DNA from: an uncultured Draconibacterium sp.
Lineage (GTDB): Bacteria > Bacteroidota > Bacteroidia > Bacteroidales > Prolixibacteraceae
Direction: 5' to 3'
Assembly: GCA_947492175.1 (NCBI GenBank)
Contig: CANLMQ010000046.1
Span: 1 to 41,010, forward strand
Length of the DNA: 41,010 bases
Shown in pieces: positions 6,821 to 15,200 of this stretch. Both the position numbers and the translations under genes were made by a program. Positions within the stretch are counted from its first letter, which is position 1. Each line of letters begins with the position of its first letter. A model generated the notes under the pieces. It was not told where the DNA came from. It made no database searches and was given only the letters and a program-made list of their open reading frames with translations.

Positions 6821-8174
6821 TTCTACCTCCTTTTTTATTACAGTCTGCATCGAAGCGTTTTTTCCCCCAGGCTTTTTCCAGGTTTTTAGTCGCTTTATTT
6901 ATTGTTATTTTTTTCTCGTTTAAATAGCGGTTTTGCAAGAAAATACAATCGGTCATTTTTGCATCTCCTTGCACCATGTCTTCCGCCAAAGCATGGCAAT
7001 TGGGTGCGCCGCAGCTTCCGCAATCAATACCAGGAAGCTGGCATAAAATACGATCTACTTTTTGTAACTTTTCCAAAGCTTTTAAGCGATCAGTATCCAA
7101 TGAAAAAACATAATTGGGTTGAATGGAATTTGCTTTCAGCTTATCTTTTATTCCTCTGCAGCTAAACGCCGAAACGTCAACATCTGCCGCATTAGGATAT
7201 CTTAAAGCTCGCTTTTGCAAGCGCTCAACAGTTAAAAAACGGTTTCCTGTTAACAAAATTCCGCCGGCACATCCCTGGTGGCACGATTTAAATTCCAGAA
7301 AATCAAGTTCAGGCACCTCCTCGTTTTCCATTCGTTCCAGCATCTTCACCACATTGTGAATACCATCAACGGCCATCGACTTTTCTTTAAACTGCCTGGA
7401 CTCGCCTCTTGGCAAACTCCATACAATTCCGTCACGGGTTAAGTTCCTCCTTTGTTCTGAGGTATCTCCCTCTTCTTTTTTCGATATTACCCGCATTATA
7501 TGGTTGTATAAATCTTTCATATTTATTAAACCATCAACAACCGACTCCTTTTCACCCAAAGGACGCTTCACTGCAGCCATTTTTGCTGAACAAGGCGATA
7601 CATAAAAAATACCAATCTCATCACGCGAAACACCTTCCTTCGCAAGATTATCAATGGCATAACAAGCTGCCAAATCGTGTGGTGCTTTTACCGGTACAAT
7701 ATTGTCGACCAGCGACGGATAACGAGATTGGATTAGCCGCACAATTGCCGGGCAAAAAGATGAAATAGCCGGTTTACTTTCCAGCTGACTGACATTTTCT
7801 TTTATCGAATCGATTAATAACCCGATGGGTTGTTCTACCTCGTATATATGTGTAAAACCTATTTTTTTTAAGGCCTCGTAAATTTTACTTTCAGTATAAA
7901 CTTCAGGAAACTGGCCAATCATTACCGAAGGGAAAAGCACAACACGGTATTTAAAATTATTAAGCTGCTCGAGCCCATCGTGATTGACATAAAAAGCATC
8001 CACAGGACAGGCACGCAGACAGTTTCCACAATCGACACAGCGATCCGGATTTATGGTTGCAACGCCACCCCGAACACGAATGGCTTCGGTTGGACATGAT
8101 TTCATACAATGTGTGCAGCCCATACATTTATTTGTATCAACTTTTATGGCATGATATTTTTCAACCGTTTTCAT
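6807..8174 (-). CDS. HydS-like sensory [FeFe]-hydrogenase (group C-like)
   Basis: The 455-residue protein has two N-terminal [4Fe-4S] sites (Cys17-27, Cys46-56), an H-cluster domain and a C-terminal Fe-S domain with Cys385, 388, 393 and 410. The four H-cluster cysteines are kept (Cys141, 195, 298, 302), so a cluster can probably be bound. Second-shell residues differ from catalytic enzymes: the proton-relay Cys is Phe140 (SSFCPAI), the Met before the second motif is Ser193 (SPCSAK) and the Met of the third motif is Lys296 (EFKSCHQGC). Such changes are typical of sensory HydS proteins. There is no PAS domain on this chain; a separate PAS protein is encoded divergently. I prefer ATG 8174, since the longer frame begins with TTG at 8237 and adds 21 non-conserved residues. 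Confidence 0.88.
   Translation of the reverse strand: MKTVEKYHAIKVDTNKCMGCTHCMKSCPTEAIRVRGGVATINPDRCVDCGNCLRACPVDAFYVNHDGLEQLNNFKYRVVLFPSVMIGQFPEVYTESKIYEALKKIGFTHIYEVEQPIGLLIDSIKENVSQLESKPAISSFCPAIVRLIQSRYPSLVDNIVPVKAPHDLAACYAIDNLAKEGVSRDEIGIFYVSPCSAKMAAVKRPLGEKESVVDGLINMKDLYNHIMRVISKKEEGDTSEQRRNLTRDGIVWSLPRGESRQFKEKSMAVDGIHNVVKMLERMENEEVPELDFLEFKSCHQGCAGGILLTGNRFLTVERLQKRALRYPNAADVDVSAFSCRGIKDKLKANSIQPNYVFSLDTDRLKALEKLQKVDRILCQLPGIDCGSCGAPNCHALAEDMVQGDAKMTDCIFLQNRYLNEKKITINKATKNLEKAWGKKRFDADCNKKGGRNVGF
6825..6830 (-). promoter_or_regulatory. Strong ribosome-binding site deciding the DRTGG start
   Basis: On the minus strand AAAAAAGGAGGTAGAA runs directly into ATG at 6820. It is a near-perfect Shine-Dalgarno sequence, unusual among the genes of this window, and it lies inside the 3' end of the sensor hydrogenase gene. 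Confidence 0.75.
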
Positions 8175-8269
8175 TTTAATCTGCTTATTAACTTTATTTG
8201 TTCTTCGTGTTGGTTTGTCAGAAGTGCTTCTAAACAAGTGTCGAACTTAAAAATCACCGCCCACAGTAT

Positions 8270-8680
8270 CTAAAAGTTATTTCTGAACGTTAATGTTGTT
8301 CCCACTCCCACTTCACTTTTTATACTTAGTTCATCTGTATTTTTTTTAATATTTGGTAACCCCATTCCAGCACCAAATCCCATATCGCGTACTTTTTTCG
8401 ATGCTGTTGAATACCCTTTTTTCATGGCTTTTTCAATATCTTTAATTCCGGGGCCATTGTCTTTTATTTCGATCTTTATTCCGCTTTCATCGATATTTGC
8501 ATTTAAGATACCACCAACTGAATGTGCCACAACATTTACTTCTGCTTCGTAAATTGCAACTACAATTCGTTTAATCACCTTTGCATCAACCTGCAATTGT
8601 TTTAGCACCTTTTTTATTTGGCTCGAAGCTCGCCCGGCCCTGCTAAAATCACCACTTACTATTTCAAAGGTCAAATTCAT
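8270..8680 (-). CDS. RsbW-like ATP-binding protein (anti-sigma / serine kinase fold)
   Basis: The 136-residue protein is a single Bergerat-fold ATPase of the RsbW/SpoIIAB type. Visible are the N box AIYEAEVNVVAHS (Glu45, Asn49), G1 DNGPGI at 74-79, GFGAGMGLPN at 101-110 and G3 GVGTTL at 125-130. In partner-switch systems such proteins bind a sigma factor or other target and phosphorylate an antagonist, which a SpoIIE-type phosphatase restores; such a phosphatase is encoded at 10313-11512. No STAS antagonist or sigma factor is found in the window, so the target is open. It lies 3 bases after the first DRTGG gene and 95 bases before the sensor hydrogenase start. Confidence 0.85.
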   Translation of the reverse strand: MNLTFEIVSGDFSRAGRASSQIKKVLKQLQVDAKVIKRIVVAIYEAEVNVVAHSVGGILNANIDESGIKIEIKDNGPGIKDIEKAMKKGYSTASKKVRDMGFGAGMGLPNIKKNTDELSIKSEVGVGTTLTFRNNF

Positions 8681-8683
8681 TCA

Positions 8684-9028
8684 CTAATAAACTGGTGCTA
8701 ATCCATTATTAAAAAGAATACCACTTGTCCTAAATATCGAATAAGGAGTTTCCAATAATACCAGTCCGTTTTCATTGGCAAGGTCAATCATTTCAGGTGT
8801 GGCTTTTTTGTTTCGGGCCAAAACTACCACTTCTATATCTGCCATTTCTGCCGTACGGATTAGTTGTACATTTGCCAAACCGGTAATTAATAGCATATGA
8901 TCATCATCGAGCGTTAATACATCACTCATTAAATCGGAGCTAAACGCCTTTAACAGGTTGTGGTCTTCTTCTGCATTCCCGGCAACAACCTTGGCATCGG
9001 TTAATTTTATAATTTCAGTTAGTTTCAC
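8684..9028 (-). CDS. DRTGG-domain regulatory protein, copy 1 (GTG start)
   Basis: The 114-residue stand-alone DRTGG protein has the family segment AFSSDLMSDVL at about 28-38 and is paralogous to the gene at 6488-6820. It opens the hydrogenase operon. The start codon is GTG at 9028: an in-frame TGA lies three codons upstream, so no longer start is possible, and the predicted promoter leaves only a short leader. Function is inferred from position only; it may be a ligand-sensing or scaffold partner of the adjacent RsbW-like ATPase. Confidence 0.78.
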   Translation of the reverse strand: MKLTEIIKLTDAKVVAGNAEEDHNLLKAFSSDLMSDVLTLDDDHMLLITGLANVQLIRTAEMADIEVVVLARNKKATPEMIDLANENGLVLLETPYSIFRTSGILFNNGLAPVY

Positions 9029-9057
9029 TCTATTAAGTCAGTATATTATAATTGATA

Positions 9058-9089
9058 CAAATATAATTCTACCCCTTTCATTTAAACAA
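9058..9089 (-). promoter_or_regulatory. Predicted promoter of the hydrogenase operon
   Basis: On the minus strand TTG (9089-9087) is followed after 21 bases by TATATTTG (9065-9058), an exact match to the Bacteroidota -7 element TAnnTTTG. Transcription would begin near 9050, giving a leader of roughly 20-25 bases before the GTG start at 9028. Confidence 0.6.
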
Positions 9090-9337
9090 TTTTAGCGCAT
9101 CTTCTTCCGAATTTAAAATGATTAAAAACAAGAATAAATACATACAGTGATAAAGAAATAAATATTGGTCATTAATTACCGGCTATTGGCCATTCGTAAT
9201 GGAGCTTTGAGATTTAAACTTACTCCATTAAATTAAGAGTTATACAAACTGAAAGTTGCAGCAATAAAATTGTAAAGTTTCAACCAACATCTCAGCCAAT
9301 GGATGTTGTATAACAATTCCGCTGAATAATGATTTAC

Positions 9338-9372
9338 TTTGTTTCAAATACGTACTAAATTCCTTATTTTTC
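9338..9372 (+). promoter_or_regulatory. Possible weak promoter of the PAS-phosphatase genes
   Basis: TTTG at 9338-9341 is followed after 23 bases by TATTTTTC (9365-9372), seven of eight bases of TAnnTTTG. Spacing is at the upper limit of the known range, so this is only a candidate. Confidence 0.3.
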
Positions 9373-9402
9373 AGAAACAAATTCATAAGAACCGGGCTAA
9401 CC

Positions 9403-10329
9403 ATGATTTACGATAAAAAATCTTTTCTAACGGGGAACATTGAAGACCCTGAAATTCATCAAAAAATTATTGATGCTTTACCAGTTCCTATTTTTTACCG
9501 CGACACCAACGGGATTTATCAGATGTGTAATGCTGCCCACGAGCAATTTACCGGGAAAACAAAGGATCAGATTGTAGGAAAATCGGTTTACGATGTACAT
9601 GTTAAAGAAATGGCCGATAAATATACGCACCAGGATAAAGTTCTCATTAACAAACCCGATGTTCAGGTATACAATACAAAAGTAAGGCACGGCGATGGAA
9701 CTTCGCACGATGTTATTTTAAACAAAGCGGTTATACGCAATAATGAAAATAAAATTGTGGGCATTGTTGGATCGATAAACGATATTACTGAACTAAAAAA
9801 GACCGAGCAACGATTAAAGAAAGCGCAGGAATCAATGGAAGTTTCATCGAAGATGATTCATAAAATATCGTCGGGAATAATAATGATGGATCATAATTTT
9901 AAAGTGGTGGACTCGAACGAAAGTTTTGCAAAACTGATGGGAGAAGAAATTGAAGAACTTTACGAAACCATTCCGGGCTTAAAAGGTGCCGATGCAAGCG
10001 GGTTAGTGCCTGACCGTATTTTTAAAATGATGTCGAGTGTTATTGCATCAGGCGAAGACTCACTGGAACGCGACCTGAAACATAAAAGCAAATTATTACA
10101 TGTCACTGTCGTTTCGCTCTATAAAAACCGAGTGGTAGGCACCGTTTTCCGCGACATGTCGGCGCCAATGCTGGTTCAGGATGAAATTATAAAACGTACT
10201 CGCCGTATCAATAAAAAAAACATAGAAACCGTACAAAAAATCGCATTTCTTCTGGGCGAAAATGCCGCAGAAACAGAGGAGCTTTTAAATTCAATAATTG
10301 AAACCTACTCTTATGGTGACGACAACTAG
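9403..10329 (+). CDS. Two-PAS-domain sensor protein linked to HydS
   Basis: The 308-residue cytoplasmic protein has a first PAS domain at about 20-130 (DALPVPIFYRDTNGIY, ending IVGSINDITELK), a short helical linker, a second PAS-like domain at about 145-245 and a C-terminal helical tail with VQKIAFLLGENAAETEELL. There is no kinase, cyclase or DNA-binding domain. In many group C hydrogenases a PAS domain is fused behind the H-cluster domain; from memory, the tail resembles the end of such fusions, so this may be the detached sensory half. It overlaps the phosphatase gene by 17 bases, so the two are probably coupled in translation. Ligand or cofactor is not apparent from sequence. Confidence 0.82.
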   Translation: MIYDKKSFLTGNIEDPEIHQKIIDALPVPIFYRDTNGIYQMCNAAHEQFTGKTKDQIVGKSVYDVHVKEMADKYTHQDKVLINKPDVQVYNTKVRHGDGTSHDVILNKAVIRNNENKIVGIVGSINDITELKKTEQRLKKAQESMEVSSKMIHKISSGIIMMDHNFKVVDSNESFAKLMGEEIEELYETIPGLKGADASGLVPDRIFKMMSSVIASGEDSLERDLKHKSKLLHVTVVSLYKNRVVGTVFRDMSAPMLVQDEIIKRTRRINKKNIETVQKIAFLLGENAAETEELLNSIIETYSYGDDN

Positions 10330-11512
10330 TTTTGACTATCATATTGAGATTGACGTTCAGCAAAAACGCCCTAAGGGAGAAGTTGCATGCGGCGATGTAT
10401 TTCAATCGAGTGTTATTCGCGAGGAAGGACGCACAATACTTGTTTTAAGTGATGGTATAGGACATGGAATAAAAGCCAGTGTACTGGCAACCCTAACCTC
10501 AACTATGGCATTGAAATACACAAAACTGCACACCAAGCCCGAGGTGGCAGCACGCATTATCATGGAAGCCTTGCCCAAGAGTAGCGATAATAAAGAAAGC
10601 TATGCCACATTTACAATTATTGAGTTGGACGATGAAGGCCACGTACGAATCGTAAATTACGACAATCCGCGCATTCTGGTAATACGGAATGGAGTTTCCA
10701 TGCAACCCAAGGAATACGAACTCACCATAAAAGGAGAAGAAAACCAGGGCAAAGTTTTACTTTGTAAAGAATTTACAGCTCGAAAAGAAGACCGCATAAT
10801 TTTCATGTCGGATGGAGTAACCCAGTCAGGACTTGGAAACAGGCAGTTTCCCATGGGTTGGGGAATTAACCAGATAGAAGATTTTACTCTAAACCAAATA
10901 AACCGCATGCCCGATATTTCGGCAACGAAACTGGCACGAAAAATTATCAACCAGGCCATGAGACACGATGATTTTTCAGTAAAAGACGATACAACCTGCG
11001 GTGTAATGTACTTTCGCGAGCCTCGTAACTTTATGCTGATCACCGGTCCTCCTTTTTACAAAGTTAAAGATTTCGACTTTGTTGATCGCATCCAGGATTT
11101 TGAAGGTAAGAAGATAATTTGTGGGGGTACCACGGCCGAGATTATTGCACGCGAGCTTAACCTTACGGTTGAGATTCAACACGGCAACAAAAATCTAAGT
11201 ACTTTACCGCCAAGTGCAAAAATGGAAGGCTTCGAAATGGTTACAGAAGGAATTCTGACACTTGGAAAGGTAGAGGAAATTCTTGAAAACTACGACAGCG
11301 ACACACGTCTGCAGGACAGCATACCTGAAGAAGTAGTAAAATTATTTTTACAACACGACTGCATTGATATTATCGTAGGGACACGAATAAACTGGGCACA
11401 CCAGGACCCCGATCAACCACTTGAATTGGAACTCAGAAAGTTTGTTGTAAAACGTATTGTCAAACTTTTAGTACACAAATTTTTCAAGAAAGTTAAGATT
11501 GAATACATATAA
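10313..11512 (+). CDS. SpoIIE-type (PP2C) serine phosphatase with C-terminal extra domain
   Basis: The 399-residue protein has a SpoIIE/PP2C catalytic core in residues 1-235. Metal-site acidic residues are visible at Asp28 (CGDVF), Asp47 (SDGIGHG), Asp167 (MSDGVT) and Asp225/226 (KDDTTCG). Residues 240-399 form an additional domain I cannot name; it begins MLITGPPFYK. I start it at ATG 10313, which overlaps the PAS gene end; a TTG at 10298 is a less likely start. SpoIIE phosphatases dephosphorylate antagonist proteins in partner-switch systems, and the RsbW-like ATPase encoded across the divergent promoter is a plausible opposing kinase. Phosphatase-linked group C hydrogenases are a known class, which fits this neighbourhood. 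Confidence 0.85.
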   Translation: MVTTTSFDYHIEIDVQQKRPKGEVACGDVFQSSVIREEGRTILVLSDGIGHGIKASVLATLTSTMALKYTKLHTKPEVAARIIMEALPKSSDNKESYATFTIIELDDEGHVRIVNYDNPRILVIRNGVSMQPKEYELTIKGEENQGKVLLCKEFTARKEDRIIFMSDGVTQSGLGNRQFPMGWGINQIEDFTLNQINRMPDISATKLARKIINQAMRHDDFSVKDDTTCGVMYFREPRNFMLITGPPFYKVKDFDFVDRIQDFEGKKIICGGTTAEIIARELNLTVEIQHGNKNLSTLPPSAKMEGFEMVTEGILTLGKVEEILENYDSDTRLQDSIPEEVVKLFLQHDCIDIIVGTRINWAHQDPDQPLELELRKFVVKRIVKLLVHKFFKKVKIEYI

Positions 11513-11633
11513 CAACCTTTGTTCTTGAATATTACACCACTCAAAAAGGCTTTCTATTTTTTAATATAATTTATGCGTTTTAAATGGACTTTTAAATTGT
11601 AATTCACGAACTTTGTATAAAGAGGCTAAAACA

Positions 11634-12233
11634 ATGAGATCATTTCTGTTCATATTAATGACGGTTCTCTGCCTTACTTCCTTTGGGCAAGCTAAACGAT
11701 ATATGATCCAGGCCAAAGTTGTTGATCAGGAGGGAAACCCAATTTCAGATGTTTACGTTGTTAATTTAGTTAATCACGAAAAAAATATCAGCCACAGCGA
11801 CGGAGTCTTCAACATCAGTGTATTTCTTTCCGATTCGCTTGTACTTTCGCACATATCGTATTTCAGGAAAACTGTTACAGTGCACGATATTTTAATGGAT
11901 CCGGTTATTACAATGTATTCAGAAGAAATAGGGATACAGGAAGTAAAGGTTACTCCCGATCAGAAATCAGACTACGACCATGCGATGAAAAACATGGCAT
12001 TTCTGGAAGAATATACAGTTCCTGATTTTACAAAAATTAAAGAAGAAAGTGATCCGCTAACTACCCTAATGACGGAGAACAATGATTTAATGCGAGCAGA
12101 GGCCGCTTCGGTCAGTTTTGTGCGCTTTTCGCCTGCCGATAATATTGAACGGCTTTTTGCAAAACTCAAAAGAAAAGATAGCTCGAATGATTATTATTCG
12201 ACACGAAAACAAAAAAAGCAGGACTCTGAATAG
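11634..12233 (+). CDS. Exported CarboxypepD_reg-like domain protein
   Basis: The 199-residue protein has a signal peptide (MRSFLFILMTVLCLTSFGQA) followed by a CarboxypepD_reg/CNA-B-like beta domain of about 80 residues (AKVVDQEGNPISDVYV). The remainder is helical and charged, with a Lys/Arg-rich end. In Bacteroidota the same domain is found at the N-terminus of TonB receptors and in small envelope proteins; function is unknown. I use ATG 11634 because the signal peptide begins there; an in-frame TTG lies at 11613. A terminator hairpin overlaps its stop codon. Confidence 0.75.
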   Translation: MRSFLFILMTVLCLTSFGQAKRYMIQAKVVDQEGNPISDVYVVNLVNHEKNISHSDGVFNISVFLSDSLVLSHISYFRKTVTVHDILMDPVITMYSEEIGIQEVKVTPDQKSDYDHAMKNMAFLEEYTVPDFTKIKEESDPLTTLMTENNDLMRAEAASVSFVRFSPADNIERLFAKLKRKDSSNDYYSTRKQKKQDSE

Positions 12234-12239
12234 TCCTGC
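12218..12239. terminator. Bidirectional terminator shared by convergent genes
   Basis: A perfect 8-bp stem (GCAGGACT / AGTCCTGC) with a 6-base loop is flanked by an A7 run on the left and a T6 run on the right, so it can act in both directions. The stop codon of the plus-strand gene (12231-12233) spans the loop and the start of the second arm. Confidence 0.8.
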
Positions 12240-12267
12240 TTTTTTCTTCTTATAAGTACTTCTAATC

Positions 12268-15200
12268 TTATTTCTTATCAAGTACCAGTTTTCTAAAGAC
12301 TATCTTATCTCCAGCCTTCATCATTACCAGATACACGCCACTTACCTGATCTGACAGATCAAACTGAATCGGTTCGTTGTTAGGGAATTTCTGATTGAGA
12401 ACTTCGGCACCGGCAATATTCAAAACGACAATCTCAATTATTTCGGCATCAATATTACTATTTTCTATTGTAACCAATCCTTGGGTTGGATTTGGATACA
12501 AGCTTACTTCAAAACTTCCGTTTTGCATTTCATCAATACCAACCAGTACTTTTTCAATACACAAATTAAAAGTATCTGAGGCTGCGGCACCTTTGGGGTC
12601 ATCAACTACAACGATAATATTGTAACAGCCTGTATCTGCCGGTTGTGGAGTAAAATCAAAAACAAATTCATCAGCTGTTTCCGTTACTTCCATCCATCCA
12701 GGAACAGTGTCATTTTCTACAGAAAATGACCATACCAACTCATCTCCGTCCGGATCTAAGAACATTCCGCCGGACACTTTATTCAATGTCAGGTTCAATG
12801 CTTCGCCTTCCTGTACTTCCTGATCTGCAACCGGGTTAACCAATACAGGAGTTTCGTTAAATTCCCCGACAACTACCCTAAAGGTTCTTGTCATAAGGGC
12901 TCCTTTTTCTTCTTCCACCTGAACAATCACCAGTGCTGTTCCTCTTTGTCCGGCAGCCAAAGAAATTTCAAGTTTACCAGTTGAGGCCTTTGAAGTATAA
13001 TCAACAGCGATTTTTTCGATAAGGCCCATATTTTCAGATGTGGCACTAACACTTAGTTCCTGCACGATACAATCTCCGCCGTCTGAAATACCAGTCAGAT
13101 TTACCAACAGGCTTGAGCCCTTCGAAGCCGTAATATCGGACACAGGATCAATGGTCGGTAACTTGTTTTCACTGCTTACTGTAACCAAAAACGAAACTGT
13201 ATCTTTTACTCCGTCCAATGTCACTTCCCAAGTCTCTACAGTTGTACCTACAGGGAATACACCATCGGTCCCCAAACCATCAAGCAGCGTCACTCCCGCA
13301 CACGATTCGCCCGTAAATACTTCCGGATAATCCACCGTAGTTTCACAAACTCCTGAAGGTAAATCAACGTAAATATCTTTCAGATTTTTGTCGGCAGAAT
13401 AGGAAACAAACACTTTTGTTTCGCAGCTGCTTTGGTTACCAGCTTTATCAGTAATACCGACTGTAACAGGAACTAAGTGCCCGATATTATCACAGTTGAA
13501 ACTGTTGGGAACAACGTCAATCGTCAAATTATCAAAGACAGTGGCATTATCGTAACTTCCTGCTGCCAGAGCTGCCATATCCTCCTCTGTAAGCTTATAC
13601 GATTTACCAGCTGACAGCCAAATGCTGATTGGATTGCAGCTAGCTACCGGAAAGATGGTGTCATTAACCGTCACTGTCGATTCGCAGGTCCCAACGTTTC
13701 CGTTCACATCAGTGACAAACAAGGTCACTATATTTTCGCCCAGCTCAGCATCACTAAACCGGCTTTTTGAAAGCTCTTTCTCTGCAATTCCGCAAGCATC
13801 ATTGGTGCTTTCTTCCAGCATCGGAACTTCAATTTCGGCAATTCCTTCTTCGTTTAGGTATATCTCCAGGTTATTACATAAAACCTCTGGACCAATGTTG
13901 TCATATACCTCCACATTTGCACTACACGTGGCAATATTTCCACCCACATCGGTTACTGTTAGTTCAACGATATTATTGCCAACATTGCTGCAATTAAATT
14001 TAGATTTGCTCAGGTCATAAGAAACAATCCCCCCGGCATCGAATGCGCTATCCAAAATATACAAAGCGTAAAGACGAGAACTCCCATTTTTGCCCAAATT
14101 AAGACCAATGTCTTTACATGACACTACCGGCGCAATGGTATCCATCACCGTTACGGTAGAAACACACGAAGACACATTCCCGTAGACATCCGTTGCGCTT
14201 AATTCAACAATGTTGGACCCCACATCTTCGCCAGTAAATTCAGTCTTGCTTAAACTCATACTTGCTATTCCGCATGCGTCGTTCGATCCATTATCAAGAG
14301 ATGAAGAATCGATAATGGCAATTCCTGTTTCTCCTACATGTAATGTAGTATCTCTGCAAATAACGGTTGGTTGAATGGTATCAAGAACCGTAACAATAGA
14401 GGTGCAGGTTGACCAGTTTCCACTTGCATCAGTTACCTTCAATGTTACTATGTTTGTTTCAAAAACATCTGAACATCCAAACTCTGTTGTGTCGGTGTCA
14501 AATGTAAAGGCACAGGCATCAGCAGAACCATTGTCAACAGAATCTTCTGCAATGGCTACAAATCCAGTTTCATCCAAGTAAACTGTTATTGGTTTACAAG
14601 CCGCTACAGGTGAAATGGTATCCAGAACTGTAACTTCTGAGGTACAACTGGACCAGTTTCCATTTACATCGGTCACTTTCAGCGTCACTGTGTTTGTTTC
14701 GAAAACATCCGAACAATCAAATTCAGTAGTATCAGTGTCGTAGGACGAAATTCCACAGGCATCAGCAGAACCATTGTCAACGGAATCTTCTGCAATGGAG
14801 ACAAACCCTGCTTCATCCAGGTAAACGGTTATTGGTTTACATGCTACTACCGGAGAAACGGTATCCAGAACCGTAACTTCGGAGGTACAACTTGACCAGT
14901 TGCCACTTGCATCGGTTACCTTCAACGTTACGATGTTTGTTTCCAAAACATCCGAACATCCAAATTCTGTCGTATCCGTATCCAATGTAAAAGCACAGGC
15001 ATCAACAGAACCGTTGTCGACCGAATCTTCTGCAATGGCTGCAAATCCCGCTTCATCCAAGTAAACCGTTATCGATTTGCATGTTACTCCTGGAGAAATG
15101 GTATCCAGAACCGTAACTTCGGAGGTACAACTTGACCAGTTGCAACTTGCATCGCTTACTTTTAGCGTTACGATGTTTGTTTCAAATACATCCGAACATC

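Larger units (their letters stand above)
9029..9402. other. Divergent intergenic control region
   Basis: These 374 bases separate the hydrogenase operon from the PAS/phosphatase pair. They contain the operon promoter at 9058-9089 and a weaker plus-strand candidate at 9338-9372. Between about 9166 and 9200 there is a short stretch resembling decayed copies of the heptad repeat (TTGGTCA, TTGGCCA). I see no gene, and no operator I could name. Confidence 0.5.

Noticed and set aside
8175..8237. Longer N-terminus of the sensor hydrogenase (TTG start)
   Set aside because: The extra 21 residues are basic and unlike the family start, while ATG 8174 directly precedes the first ferredoxin domain.
9166..9200. 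Further heptad repeat copies (TTGGTCA, TTGGCCA) in the divergent promoter region
   Set aside because: Only isolated, degenerate units without steady period, so chance similarity cannot be excluded.
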